Shown here: piece after piece, positions 24,851 to 34,237 of the stretch | How the letters are laid out: each line of letters opens with the position of its first letter | How positions within the stretch are numbered: position 1 is the first letter of the stretch | From: Pseudobdellovibrionaceae bacterium | GTDB taxonomy: Bacteria; Bdellovibrionota; FAC87; UBA2466; JACKAF01 | Length of the DNA stretch: 64,000 nucleotides | NCBI GenBank assembly: GCA_020635235.1 | Contig: JACKAF010000002.1 | Coordinates: 434,001-498,000, forward strand | Direction of reading: 5' to 3' | Notes under the pieces: model-generated | The model's database searches: none | Told to the model about the DNA's origin: nothing | The model's input: only the letters and a program-made list of their open reading frames with translations | Position numbers and translations under genes: made by a program

Positions 24851-25165
24851 ATGGCTCTACAAGTCTCAAAAGTACCCCGAGCCCTGGAGTCCAAGGCGCG
24901 GCTCTTTGGGTTCGAGCTAGGCGATTTGCTCGTGGTCTTTTTATACCTCGCTGTCAGTAACCTCGTTTTCGGCTCGACGAATCTCAAAGGCCCCTTGGTG
25001 TGGGGTGGCACGGTGGCACTGGCCTGCGCTCTTTACTTTATGAAGCGCGGGAAGCCGGATCAGTACCTTCAGCACTACGGCGAATTCATGCGAGGTTCAG
25101 GCATCTACTCAGCGGCCCAACCCGACATCGAGTACCGTCCCTTGCCCTTCAAAATAGGAGAATAA
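24851..25165 (+). CDS. virB3: VirB3-like inner-membrane component
   Basis: The 104-residue protein has one or two membrane helices (LLVVFLYLAVSNLVFG and WGGTVALACALYFM) and a polar C-terminus. It sits directly before the VirB4 ATPase gene, with a 6-base gap, as VirB3 does in most systems. VirB3 recruits VirB4 to the membrane. Similar small two-helix proteins in type F systems are called TraL; sequence alone does not decide between the names. Confidence 0.7.
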   Translation: MALQVSKVPRALESKARLFGFELGDLLVVFLYLAVSNLVFGSTNLKGPLVWGGTVALACALYFMKRGKPDQYLQHYGEFMRGSGIYSAAQPDIEYRPLPFKIGE

Positions 25166-25171
25166 CTTTAC

Positions 25172-27733
25172 GTGAAATCACCGCATTTGCGGCGGTTCCA
25201 ATCCTTTTCCGAGTATCAGATCGAAAAATCACTTTCTCATGAACTTCCCTATTGGGATTTTCTGGAGAATGGTGTGGTCCTTGCCGATGGCACCTTGGCC
25301 GTCGGCTATGAGCTTCGAGGGCTTGCCATTGAAGCTCTCGATACAAATCGAGTAAACCAGATCGCAACCGACCTGCGCGCTTTCATCAATGCGCTACCGG
25401 ACGGATGCGAAGTCTCCTTTCACCAGGAGGTGACGTGTGACTTCTCGCGCCTTCTCTCGGCTCACGAGAAACTTAAAGGCACGAACAAGAATGTGAGTTG
25501 GGTCAGCGACTCCCGCCTGGCCGCCCTAAAAGCGGCGGCGACGGACAAGAATCTTCTGCGGCCCACGCTCTATCTCTTTGTCTACAAGCGATTTGAAGGA
25601 AAGAAGGAGTCTCCCCTGGGACTTCTTCGCTCCTTCTTTTCGGCTCCATCCCAGTTCCGAAAGTTCACAAAAGAAGAGCACGAGAAATCGTTGCGAGAGC
25701 TTCAGCAGGTGGCGGAAAGTATTCGCGCCACCTTTGAAACGCTAGGCGCGAGTCTTACTCCACTTTCGACCGAGGATATTTGGGAGTTTTTGTACCGGTT
25801 CCTAAATCCAAATCGTGCTCTTACTCACCAATCCCCCTTACTGGCCAACGAGCATCGAAAGCAGGAGTTTCACCCGGCAGAAGTCGAAAAACTACCAGCA
25901 GTTTCGATTCCAAGTCCACGGGAACAGGTGGTCTTTTCGGATCTGATTCAAGGATACGACTCCTTCTTGCTCGATGGCTTCCACCATCGACTCATCTCAT
26001 TTAAGAGTCTGCCGGAGTTCACCCATGCCGCGATGGTGGCACGCCTTCAGCAGCTACCGTTCCCCTTTTCGCTACAGGTCCACGTTAAGTGCCCCGAGCA
26101 GTCGATGGAACTCTCCCAGCTCCAGGCCAAGCGTCGCATGGCTCACTCTATGTCGATGTCCCAAGGGGGCCGAGCGACGGACTTGGAAAGTGAGGCTCGG
26201 CTTCATTCCGCCGAGGAGCTGCTACGCGAAATAATCAACACCGGGCAAAAGATCCTCTATTTCCAGCTGACACTTTGTCTTAAGTCATCCGATCGCGACG
26301 AGCTCGAAATGATGACAAAGACCGCTCTTTCGAGAATTCGCGAGCTAAACGGCTGCGAGGGGATGGCGGAGACAGTCGCGGGATTCAAGGTCTGGAAAAC
26401 CATCTTGCCGATGGGCAATACCACGATGGTGCGCCCGAGGCGAATCAAGACGGAAAATCTCGCCGATTTTCTGCCCGTGTATCAGCCCTTCGATGGTTAC
26501 TCGCACCCCGATGCCAAGCCAGTCTGTCTTTTCCGAAACCGTTTCCAGGGATTGGTTCAATACGACCCGTTTGATTCGAGACTTCCCAACTACAACGCCC
26601 TGGTTACCGGAAGTAGCGGCGCGGGTAAGAGCTTTCTCAATAACCTTGTCCTTCTCCAATACATCACGCAGGAGCCGCTTGTTTTTATCATCGACATCGG
26701 CGGTTCCTATAGAAAGCTCTGCGAATTCCTGGGCGGTCAGTACATCGAGATTTCCCCACCTCGGGGAAGTGAGACCTGCAAGACCATTAACCCCTTGGAA
26801 CTTCCGGAAGGATCAACCGAACCCTCACCGCAAAAGATCAAGTTCATCCTGTCGTTTCTGGAAAACCTTCTGACCGACGAGGACGGAGACAAACTCCCCA
26901 AACTCGATAAGAGCCTTCTCGAAGAATCGGTGCTCGAAACGTACAAAGCGGCCCGGAAGACGAAAGGTTCCGATCCCATCATGAGCGATCTCGTTGCAGT
27001 TCTTGAGAAATCGGAAGACCGAAGCCTACGCAACTACGCCAAGATGCTCTACCCCTGGACGGGAGAGAGGCCCTATGGCCGCCTGCTGGACGCCAAGAGC
27101 ACACTCGATCTCTCTTCGGGCTTTGTCGTCTTTGATCTCAAGGGGCTGTCGTCCTACCCGGACCTTCAGGCGGCGATGATCCTCATCATCACGGACTTTA
27201 TTCTTGGCCGGGTAGAAAATACCAAAGGCAAGCGAAAGCAGATCCTCATGGATGAATGCTGGGAACTCCTCAAAAGCCGGGGAAGCCAACGGTTCATGGA
27301 ATACTGCGTTCGTACCCTCCGTAAAACCGGATCGGGGATCACGTTTATTACCCAGGGCCTTGAGGAGATCGTATCGAGTCCCATCGGCAGCGCGATTCTA
27401 TCGAATACTGCTACCAAGTTTGTGCTGCTCCAGCGCGGAGATCTAAAACCTATTCGGGAACTTCTGAAGTTGAATGACCAGGAGATGAGCCTCATCGCCT
27501 CCTTACGGCAGGCGAAAGGTCGTTACTCGGAAGCATTCCTGATGAGTAACGAGGCCAGGACTGTGGTTCAGATCCATCCGACACCTGTAGAGTATTGGCT
27601 TGCGACAAGCGATGCCGCCGACAACCAGCTACTCGAAGAAGCTCGCGCCACATCCCCGGAAAAACCTCTCTCCGAGCATATCTACGACTTGAGCAAAACC
27701 TATCCCTTTGGCGCCACGGGAGGAAAAAGATGA
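25172..27733 (+). CDS. virB4: VirB4/TraC-type ATPase of the secretion system
   Basis: The start is a GTG at 25172. The 853-residue protein has the N-terminal region typical of VirB4 family (about 30-300), then Walker A GSSGAGKS near residue 480 and Walker B ILMDECWELL near residue 690. The stretch GSAILSNTATKF is also typical. The enzyme powers pilus assembly and substrate transfer at the inner membrane. Its stop overlaps the next gene as ATGA. The length is that of VirB4/TraC. This gene is the firmest evidence that the operon is a true type IV secretion system. Confidence 0.92.
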   Translation: MKSPHLRRFQSFSEYQIEKSLSHELPYWDFLENGVVLADGTLAVGYELRGLAIEALDTNRVNQIATDLRAFINALPDGCEVSFHQEVTCDFSRLLSAHEKLKGTNKNVSWVSDSRLAALKAAATDKNLLRPTLYLFVYKRFEGKKESPLGLLRSFFSAPSQFRKFTKEEHEKSLRELQQVAESIRATFETLGASLTPLSTEDIWEFLYRFLNPNRALTHQSPLLANEHRKQEFHPAEVEKLPAVSIPSPREQVVFSDLIQGYDSFLLDGFHHRLISFKSLPEFTHAAMVARLQQLPFPFSLQVHVKCPEQSMELSQLQAKRRMAHSMSMSQGGRATDLESEARLHSAEELLREIINTGQKILYFQLTLCLKSSDRDELEMMTKTALSRIRELNGCEGMAETVAGFKVWKTILPMGNTTMVRPRRIKTENLADFLPVYQPFDGYSHPDAKPVCLFRNRFQGLVQYDPFDSRLPNYNALVTGSSGAGKSFLNNLVLLQYITQEPLVFIIDIGGSYRKLCEFLGGQYIEISPPRGSETCKTINPLELPEGSTEPSPQKIKFILSFLENLLTDEDGDKLPKLDKSLLEESVLETYKAARKTKGSDPIMSDLVAVLEKSEDRSLRNYAKMLYPWTGERPYGRLLDAKSTLDLSSGFVVFDLKGLSSYPDLQAAMILIITDFILGRVENTKGKRKQILMDECWELLKSRGSQRFMEYCVRTLRKTGSGITFITQGLEEIVSSPIGSAILSNTATKFVLLQRGDLKPIRELLKLNDQEMSLIASLRQAKGRYSEAFLMSNEARTVVQIHPTPVEYWLATSDAADNQLLEEARATSPEKPLSEHIYDLSKTYPFGATGGKR

Positions 27734-28431
27734 AAGCCGTAAAAGTGTTTTGCTGTTCATTGCTCCTTATTTTCTCACTCCGTTCCACACCGGCCTATGC
27801 TGACTTTTGGGGCGGCGACATCCCGCTTCTTATCGAGATCGTCGCCAACACCTTGCACCAGATTTCCCAACTGCGGGACATCATAGGAACCGGCAAGGAC
27901 ACCCTTAACTACATCCGCGACATTAATCGCGGGCTTCAGGACGCAATGAACATCGCCAAAACCATGAACCAAAAGCTATCGCCCGGCATTCTCTCTGACC
28001 TCCAAGGGGCGGAACAAGCGATGGCCGTTATCGAACAACTCTATGGGGGAGTTCCAAAGACTGGCGATGCTCGAATGCAGCAGACGATGGACAGAAGTGC
28101 CGCCGAAGCAATCAATCTCCACAACGAGGCGTTTCGGTACGCCGATCAGATCGATCCCGAGGCCGAGCGAATCAAAGACTACGCCCGAGTAGTCAGCCCC
28201 CAGGGAGCGGAGAAACTCACGGCGCAGTCTCTCGGCGTACTTATCCATGTGATGAATCAAGTTCTTAGGACAAATGCCGCAATGCTTAAACTCCAGAGCG
28301 AGCAATTGGCCCTTAACAACCGCAAGGAAAAACTCGGGTCGGAGCAGTTTCGGGTACAGTACGACGGCCTGGCAAAAGCCTTTGGCAGCCTTAGGCCCGA
28401 GTACAGACTCCCGGCTCTCCATGAAAATTAA
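27730..28431 (+). CDS. virB5: VirB5/TrbJ-like secreted component
   Basis: I choose the ATG at 27730, which overlaps the virB4 stop (ATGA) and gives a signal peptide (MKAVKVFCCSLLLIFSLRS, cut after YA). The mature part, about 210 residues, is helical and rich in coiled-coil-like heptads with conserved ISQLRDIIGTGKDTLN, as in VirB5/TrbJ proteins that cap the pilus. The longer frame to 27595 lies inside virB4 and is rejected. The family is recognised from signal, helical form and position. Confidence 0.75.
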   Translation: MKAVKVFCCSLLLIFSLRSTPAYADFWGGDIPLLIEIVANTLHQISQLRDIIGTGKDTLNYIRDINRGLQDAMNIAKTMNQKLSPGILSDLQGAEQAMAVIEQLYGGVPKTGDARMQQTMDRSAAEAINLHNEAFRYADQIDPEAERIKDYARVVSPQGAEKLTAQSLGVLIHVMNQVLRTNAAMLKLQSEQLALNNRKEKLGSEQFRVQYDGLAKAFGSLRPEYRLPALHEN

Positions 28432-28521
28432 ATTACATTAATTCAATATCTTAACTAAGAGCACCTATTTTTGTGTTTATTTTTGTGTGTATATTCCGTA
28501 TACTTGTATGTGGAGGTACTT

Positions 28522-28752
28522 ATGAGTCGGAGAGTGAATCTGACGGTCCCAGACGAAGTGGAAGACCTTTTTGATTGGACGGTGAAATACGATCCCTCCT
28601 TCAAGGGTAAGGAGGCTGCCGCTGCTGCCCACTACTTTACGTTGGGGATCAAGGCTGCCTACGAACAAGGGTTGAAAAATGCCGATCCTCTGGATGCGGA
28701 TACGTTTACCCAGGTAGCCGAACACGCAAGAAAGCAGCTTAAGAAAGCTTAA
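28522..28752 (+). CDS. Antitoxin-like small protein of a toxin-antitoxin pair
   Basis: The ATG at 28522 follows GGAGG. The 76-residue product starts MSRRVNLTVPDEVEDLFDW, similar in pattern to ribbon-helix-helix antitoxins, and is acidic. It lies 22 bases before a MazF/PemK-type toxin gene. The region between 28432 and 28521 is AT-rich and could hold a separate promoter, as expected for a self-controlled toxin-antitoxin module inserted in the secretion operon. It should bind DNA as a dimer and neutralise the toxin. Confidence 0.65.
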   Translation: MSRRVNLTVPDEVEDLFDWTVKYDPSFKGKEAAAAAHYFTLGIKAAYEQGLKNADPLDADTFTQVAEHARKQLKKA

Positions 28753-28774
28753 GTATCATCTTTGAGGAGTCACA

Positions 28775-29152
28775 ATGCCGTTACGGGGTGAGGTCTATTT
28801 CCCAGATAAGAATCTTCCGCCGGATCAGGATACACCTCACCGTTGCGTGGTTCTATCGCCAACCAACTTCATGGCACAGCATCCGAACACTCCGGGGAAT
28901 CGGCTATTCGTAAATGTTGCGATCATCCGAAGTGCGAAACACCAAGGGGGTAGCCCCGTTCGGCCTGTTCTCGGTCACAGCATTCCTCTAAGTGCCGCCG
29001 ACCATGCGTTCTTGCAACACGATAGTATCGTGGAAACGCATCAGCTCTTCGCAGTTGAAATAGATGTTTTTCGCAAGAAGAAACCTGTAGGACGAATCTC
29101 AGATCCCTACTTAGCCGATATTCTCAAAGGCGCCCAACGCCTCTTTAGCTGA
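28775..29152 (+). CDS. MazF/PemK-type endoribonuclease toxin
   Basis: The 125-residue protein has the PemK/MazF pattern: RGEVYFPD at the start, TPHRCVVLSPTNFM, then SIPLSAADHAFLQHDSIVETHQLFAV. These toxins cleave mRNA and stop growth when the antitoxin is lost. In this place it would promote retention of the element. The start ATG follows GAGGAG. The order antitoxin then toxin is usual. Confidence 0.75.
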   Translation: MPLRGEVYFPDKNLPPDQDTPHRCVVLSPTNFMAQHPNTPGNRLFVNVAIIRSAKHQGGSPVRPVLGHSIPLSAADHAFLQHDSIVETHQLFAVEIDVFRKKKPVGRISDPYLADILKGAQRLFS

Positions 29153-29303
29153 TTCTTTTTAGAAGCTCTCGAACGAGCGGAATCGAAACGAGAGCGAGCC
29201 GAGCGATCCACTCCAGGATTCTCCACTTCCCATACCTTATTACTCCCCAGCGGACCTGAAAACTTACCGAAAACGAATTCATATTTTGTTTCATGCGACG
29301 GTT

Positions 29304-29327
29304 CCCCCTTCGCCAAGAAGGAGGGGG
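29304..29327. other. Inverted repeat before virB6
   Basis: CCCCCTTC (29304-29311) and GAAGGAGGGGG (29317-29327) can pair with one bulged A around a 5-base loop. There is no T-run after it. The surrounding 200 bases (29153-29354) contain no gene that I can support on either strand. It may be a processing or attenuation hairpin between the toxin-antitoxin insert and virB6. Confidence 0.35.
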
Positions 29328-29354
29328 GAGTCCGGCGCCGAACGAGGAGCTGTT

Positions 29355-30305
29355 ATGGAAAGTTTTGCGCTGCTGGGAGAGCTGGCAACGAGGCTCCACA
29401 AGGAGTTTCGAGAGGTTTTTTACCTCTGTTTGCCAGTCTTCTTCGCGCTTTCATTAGTCATCAACTGGTTTAAGAGTCCCCAAGGAAGCCCGGACTTTCT
29501 TGAATCGTTCAAACGAGCGATCATCGCGACGCTATTACTCGTCGGCTTCCAAGAGATCACGGACATAATCCTTGCTCTATCGAATGGTCTCGCGGCCAAG
29601 ATCAGCGACATGAGCGGTCTTGATAGCGTAATGGCGATGGCTGCGAAAAAGGCCCAAGGCTATACGCTCTCGGTTACGTCGGTCATCCTGGGAATCAACG
29701 ACTTACTGATCGCGATCCTATCCTTTCTTTCGTACCTTCTCTTATACATCGCCCGCTACCTGATGGTGGCCGTCTACCATTTTAGCTGGGTGTTTCTGCT
29801 GCTTATCAGCCCCATCGTTCTTCTCTTTCACCTGTTCTCGCCCAGGATCACGCTGAATCTCTTTCGAAGTCTCATTGAAGTGGCGAGCTGGAACATCGTC
29901 TGGTCGGTGCTCTCCGCGATGTTGACAGCGCTTCCTTTCGGAAACGCGTATATGGCCGATGGAAACTATCTCACGGTCATTATCCTTAATGTCATTATTG
30001 CGCTCGCTATGATCGGCACTCCTTTGATCGTGAGATCGCTTATCGGAAGTGGGCTCGCGGCGATGGCTGGGTCCCTTGGCCCGGCAGCTGTTACCACGAT
30101 TGTCATGGCTCCCGCAAAAGCGGCATCAATGGCGAATGTGGCAAGAGAGGTCTTGTCCGATACGACAGGTTACTTACGCTACCAGGCGGGCCGGATGGGA
30201 AATCTACATCGCACCCCACCCGGCCACAGTCCAAGACCATCAGATCCCGGCAAGGCTCCGTCCTCTCCAGTTCCGCCTCCGCAAAATCGTCCCGACAAAA
30301 AGTAA
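29355..30305 (+). CDS. virB6: VirB6/TrbL-like polytopic membrane component
   Basis: The start is the ATG at 29355 after GAGGAG. The 316-residue protein has at least five hydrophobic segments, with the VirB6/TrbL-type stretch VYHFSWVFLLLISPIVLLFH near the middle and a polar proline-rich tail (PGHSPRPSDPGKAPSSP). VirB6 forms part of the inner-membrane channel. Position between VirB5 and VirB8 is canonical, apart from the toxin-antitoxin insert upstream. The longer frame to 29286 has no ribosome site. Confidence 0.8.
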   Translation: MESFALLGELATRLHKEFREVFYLCLPVFFALSLVINWFKSPQGSPDFLESFKRAIIATLLLVGFQEITDIILALSNGLAAKISDMSGLDSVMAMAAKKAQGYTLSVTSVILGINDLLIAILSFLSYLLLYIARYLMVAVYHFSWVFLLLISPIVLLFHLFSPRITLNLFRSLIEVASWNIVWSVLSAMLTALPFGNAYMADGNYLTVIILNVIIALAMIGTPLIVRSLIGSGLAAMAGSLGPAAVTTIVMAPAKAASMANVAREVLSDTTGYLRYQAGRMGNLHRTPPGHSPRPSDPGKAPSSPVPPPQNRPDKK

Positions 30306-30317
30306 GGAGAATTGAAA

Positions 30318-30911
30318 ATGATTAAGAATATCCAACGCACTTGGTTCGAAGTGTGGGGAGATGAGGCCGCACAGAATCAGATTCTAAAGGGCCTCACAGC
30401 CCTCCTCGTGGCTCTCGTCGCTATCCAGTCCATAGCCCTTGTGATTCTGTCCCTTCGAAAGCCCGTTCTGATCGCCGTCTCAGGAAGTGAGACGAAGGTG
30501 CTGGCGGCCGTTCCGCCGAATGCCGAAATGCTTGAGCAAGAGGTTAGGCGAATCATCACAGCGTACATAAAGGCTCGTCATACCTGGGAATGGAATCAAA
30601 TCGAAGCCCACTTAAAAGAGGCTGCTCGTTTCGTCGATACCGATTTTGAGAAATCCTTCAAGAAGGCCACCGCGGAGCAGATACGCCTCGCTAAAGAGAA
30701 GAAAGTTTCCCAGGTATTTTACCCAACGAACATCACGCTGAATCTCGAAGCCAAAACCGCGAAGGTGTCAGGAGATCGGATTCTCATGGTTGACGGCCTT
30801 CGCGCGACAAACCCGATGACGGTGGAAGTGAGCTTCCGTCTGAACCAACGAAACCCAGCCAATCCCGAAGGCGTCTATGTCACCGCTGAAAATCTAATTA
30901 CCGGCCAATAG
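30318..30911 (+). CDS. virB8: VirB8/TraE-like inner-membrane core component
   Basis: I take the ATG at 30318, 8 bases after AAGGAG; a TTG at 30312 is too close to that site. The 197-residue protein has one N-terminal helix (LTALLVALVAIQSIALVIL) and a periplasmic domain of about 150 residues. Bitopic topology, length and order before VirB9 match VirB8/TraE. These proteins nucleate the secretion core. The gene is 14 bases before virB9. Confidence 0.75.
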   Translation: MIKNIQRTWFEVWGDEAAQNQILKGLTALLVALVAIQSIALVILSLRKPVLIAVSGSETKVLAAVPPNAEMLEQEVRRIITAYIKARHTWEWNQIEAHLKEAARFVDTDFEKSFKKATAEQIRLAKEKKVSQVFYPTNITLNLEAKTAKVSGDRILMVDGLRATNPMTVEVSFRLNQRNPANPEGVYVTAENLITGQ

Positions 30912-30925
30912 GAGGAGTAAAATCT

Positions 30926-31729
30926 ATGAAGTGGTTACTCGTCGTAACGACTTCGCTGTTCCTGACCGTTCTTAGTAATATCGCAATCGCCAAACCCACT
31001 CGAACTATGGAGCTGTCCGAAGCTGGTGTCGGGCAGGTTCATGCGAGTTTAGGCTACTCCACCATTCTTCAATTCGATGCACATCCCACTTCAGCGGTCT
31101 TGGGTGACCAAGACGCGTTCAAGGTCGAGTATGTGGGGAATTCCCTCACCATCAAGCCGCTCGTTCCGGGAGCCAGAACCAACCTTTTCGTCTTTACCGA
31201 CTACGAGAGGTTCAGCTTCCGACTCGTCACCGGGGCCTCGGGCCAGGTGGATTACGTGGTTCGAGTGAAACGAAAACGATCCAAATCCTCATCGTCATTC
31301 TACGATGACTCGACCTATGGAGAAGATGTCGCATCTGAGAAGATGACGACCATTAACGTGAATCGAGCAGCTACATGCCGTTCGACTTCTCTCGCGGTGG
31401 AGTCATTCTCCTATCCCAAGGCGAAACCGTGGGTAGTCGTTCACTTTGCCGTTTCTCAAGGTGAAAAGGGTAAGGGCTTCGAGTTCAAGCCGGAGTCGCT
31501 GATACTCGTAAGAGGGAAAGAGCTCGTCCCAATTGAAACGCTCTATCTCGAAACCACCAGTATTCCGGCGAACGATACGAAGATAAAAGGCAGTCTTCTC
31601 GTCCGCAGAGAAAGCCCCCAACAATCCTCCGCGCTAACACTCGTGTTTGCCCCGGAGCATTTTAAGGACAACCGCTGCGCTCCACTCAAGGTTCGTCTTA
31701 ACCCCCAACAAAAGCCCAAAAGGCAGTGA
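30926..31729 (+). CDS. virB9: VirB9/TrbG-like outer-core component
   Basis: The 267-residue protein has a cleavable signal (to about residue 22, IAIAKPTRT) and two beta domains separated by a serine-rich link (KRKRSKSSSSF). The N-terminal domain contains LGYSTILQFDAHPTSAVLGD and the stretch LTIKPLVPGARTNLFVFT, typical of VirB9 and TrbG. VirB9 forms the outer-membrane core ring with VirB10. A strong GGAGGAG site precedes the ATG. The operon order supports the call. Confidence 0.8.
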   Translation: MKWLLVVTTSLFLTVLSNIAIAKPTRTMELSEAGVGQVHASLGYSTILQFDAHPTSAVLGDQDAFKVEYVGNSLTIKPLVPGARTNLFVFTDYERFSFRLVTGASGQVDYVVRVKRKRSKSSSSFYDDSTYGEDVASEKMTTINVNRAATCRSTSLAVESFSYPKAKPWVVVHFAVSQGEKGKGFEFKPESLILVRGKELVPIETLYLETTSIPANDTKIKGSLLVRRESPQQSSALTLVFAPEHFKDNRCAPLKVRLNPQQKPKRQ

Positions 31730-31736
31730 GGAGCCA

Positions 31737-32624
31737 ATGAAAGAGACAGTTGCAGGCTATTTTTTGGAGGAAAAGTGTCCCTTCACCGGGCGACGCACGT
31801 TCAAGGCTCGAAATATCAAGATCGCAGTCGGAACACTCGTTGTAGTTCCCATGCTCTTCATCCTTTTCTGGCCCGCCAAAGACATAAAAAGCGAAGACTC
31901 AAATACGGCATCCAATTCCTCCCAAGGCAGTCAACCGACTCCCGGCAGCAGCCAGGCCGCAAACACGATCTATGAGCAATATAGGCTCGGATCGGTCGGC
32001 ACCGCCAAGCCGCTACGACAATATGGCGCATCGCAGCTTGTTAGGCGTGGAGACGGTAACGATGGCGACAAGCTTCCGATGGGATCGACGATCCCGGCAA
32101 AACTTCTCAATGCCGTTCTCTCCAGTGACTCCAATAGTCCCGTCATCGCGGAAGTGATGGAGGAAGTTTACTGGAAGAACACTGTGATGATTCCGGCGGG
32201 CACCAAAGCCATTGGACAAGGGACTTTGGATGACGGAATTGAACGGCTCCAGGTTCGCTTTCATACACTCGTCTACCCGGAGGGGCAGCAGAAATCGATC
32301 TCGGCTCTCGCGTTACTTGGTGACGGCTCCTCGGGGATTGCGGGGGACTTTCACTCACGAACTTTCCCGAAACAGGCGGGCCGCTTCGCTGGCACCTTCA
32401 TTGGTGGTCTCGCCCAAGGGTTAAAAGACAAAGATTCTCGCGGACAGGCAGGCATCGTTTTTGAGCCCGGGAGCCTTAAGAACGGTCTTCTGAACGGAAT
32501 CGCCGCCTCCTCCCTCGACCAGGCCAACGCCCTAGCCAACGACTCGGAGCGATTGAAACCCTATCTCGAAGTCCCAAGCGGCACCGCATTTCTTCTCTAC
32601 CTGGAACGGGAGTTTTCCCCATGA
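31737..32624 (+). CDS. virB10: VirB10/TrbI-like core component
   Basis: The ATG at 31737 follows GAGGAG. The 295-residue protein has a short cytoplasmic N-terminus, a membrane helix (KIAVGTLVVVPMLFILFW), a linker rich in serine and glutamine, and a C-terminal beta-barrel domain of TrbI type with GSTIPAKLLNAVLSSDS, TVMIPAGTKAIGQ and the C-terminal VPSGTAFLLYLER. VirB10 spans the envelope and opens the outer pore. It overlaps the coupling protein gene as ATGA. The longer frame to 31647 lies inside virB9. Confidence 0.85.
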   Translation: MKETVAGYFLEEKCPFTGRRTFKARNIKIAVGTLVVVPMLFILFWPAKDIKSEDSNTASNSSQGSQPTPGSSQAANTIYEQYRLGSVGTAKPLRQYGASQLVRRGDGNDGDKLPMGSTIPAKLLNAVLSSDSNSPVIAEVMEEVYWKNTVMIPAGTKAIGQGTLDDGIERLQVRFHTLVYPEGQQKSISALALLGDGSSGIAGDFHSRTFPKQAGRFAGTFIGGLAQGLKDKDSRGQAGIVFEPGSLKNGLLNGIAASSLDQANALANDSERLKPYLEVPSGTAFLLYLEREFSP

Positions 32625-34237
32625 ATCAGGACAACAATAAAGGCAAAGATGACGGCCTCTTTAACGTCCTTCTCTTCGGAGCTGGATCATTTCTCATCTG
32701 GAAAATGGTTGAACGGGTCGTGCCCGTCGTAACGCATTTTTGGGAGGTGAACCGAACGAAGTTCATATTGGGAGGATCACTACTACTCGTCGCCTGTCTC
32801 GTAATGGGCGTGACATACCTCTGGAATCGTTATCTCGACGCGAATTACGAAAAGGCCGTCACCGCCGAGGACAAGACCGCGATTCCATTAGGTCGCGATG
32901 AAAAAGGCCGTTTCCAATTCATGAAGCAGGGCTTTCGCACCACCCACACGCAGGTCATCGGAACCACGAGCTGCGGTAAAACTGAAAGCGTAATTCTTCC
33001 TTGGATTATCCAGGACATCAAAAATGGCTCTGGCATCCTCATCATCGACGGGAAATCCGATTCGCAATTTCTCGATAAACTCTATGCCTATGTGAAGCTC
33101 GCAAAGCGCGAGAAGGACTTCCGCCTATTTTCTTTGGCTAGAGTCGCCGAGTCCTCGGCCTTTAACCCTCTCGAAGATGGTTCCGCGCAGGAAGTGGTGG
33201 AACGGGTCTTCTCCGCTTTCACCTTTGAGAACGAGTATTACCGCAACGTCCAATACAAGGTTCTTCTGTCGCTGGTCCGATTGATTCACGAGAGAAAGCA
33301 GATCCCGACATTCCAGCTGCTTCACAGGCTTCTTACCGATCAGCCGACTCTCACAACTTGGATCGAAAACTGTAAGGATGAAGAACTCGCCCGCGTACTG
33401 AAACTCTTTAACGAAGAGGCCCCGAAGGAGAAGCTAGAGAAGACAAGTGGGCTCGATGCCTATCTGACTCACTTTTCCTCAGGCGAGTTGTCCATTCTGT
33501 TCAACGCGAAAAATCCTACAATTCGATTCGACGAGGGGTTGAGGGATAACAGAATTTACTATTTCCAACTTCCGACCATGTACTACCCGTTTATTGCGGA
33601 GGCGACGGGTAAGCTGGTTCTTCAGTCTTTCCAAAGTGCTATATCCAAGCGGCATCTGGGATTGACTACGAAAAAGCCCGGCTTTTTCTCCTGCTACTTG
33701 GATGACTTTCAGGACTATATCTATGCCGGATTTGGAGCCCTACTCAATAAGTCCCGCTCCGCAAACATTGCAATGGTCTTCTCCCACCAGGCTCTTGGCG
33801 ATCTCGATAAAGTGAGTCCCGCCTTCCGAAGCGTGGTGCTCACCAATACCAACATCAAGATAGTCATGCGAAACAACGATCCCGAGACATGCGACCATTT
33901 CGCCAAAACATTCGGGACTAGAACCACTCAGAAAGTCACCGAAAGGCAAATCTCAACCATGCTGGGAGAAACCCGAACAGGCGAGGGTTCGGTCAGAGAG
34001 GTTGAGGAATTTCTGCATCATCCAAATGCCATCAAACAACTAAGAGTTGGAGAAGGCATCGTCACCGTGCCGCACCCGAAAGGTGTGAAGGTGATGAAAA
34101 TTCAATTCGAGAGGCGACGCGATTTACCCCCGGAGTCGATTGACAAAGTGGAGAAGGATTTCGCCCCCATGCCTGTCCTGGCGTCAAAGGAAACAAAGGC
34201 CCAACAGACTGTCACAAAAAAGGAGAACGAAACATGA
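32621..34237 (+). CDS. virD4: VirD4/TraG-type coupling protein
   Basis: The 538-residue protein has two N-terminal helices (about 14-31 and 47-67), Walker A TTSCGKTES near residue 114, Walker B GILIIDGKSD near 140, and YLDDFQDYIYAGFGALLNKS with VFSHQALGDLDKV, the TraD/TraG pattern. Coupling proteins bring the relaxosome DNA to the transport channel. Its presence says that DNA, not only protein, is the likely cargo. It is placed after VirB10 and coupled to it by ATGA. Confidence 0.88.
   Translation: MNQDNNKGKDDGLFNVLLFGAGSFLIWKMVERVVPVVTHFWEVNRTKFILGGSLLLVACLVMGVTYLWNRYLDANYEKAVTAEDKTAIPLGRDEKGRFQFMKQGFRTTHTQVIGTTSCGKTESVILPWIIQDIKNGSGILIIDGKSDSQFLDKLYAYVKLAKREKDFRLFSLARVAESSAFNPLEDGSAQEVVERVFSAFTFENEYYRNVQYKVLLSLVRLIHERKQIPTFQLLHRLLTDQPTLTTWIENCKDEELARVLKLFNEEAPKEKLEKTSGLDAYLTHFSSGELSILFNAKNPTIRFDEGLRDNRIYYFQLPTMYYPFIAEATGKLVLQSFQSAISKRHLGLTTKKPGFFSCYLDDFQDYIYAGFGALLNKSRSANIAMVFSHQALGDLDKVSPAFRSVVLTNTNIKIVMRNNDPETCDHFAKTFGTRTTQKVTERQISTMLGETRTGEGSVREVEEFLHHPNAIKQLRVGEGIVTVPHPKGVKVMKIQFERRRDLPPESIDKVEKDFAPMPVLASKETKAQQTVTKKENET

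Noticed and set aside
28471..28521. Longer N-terminus for the antitoxin gene
   Set aside because: The extension is translated from the AT-rich promoter region; GGAGG stands right before the ATG at 28522.
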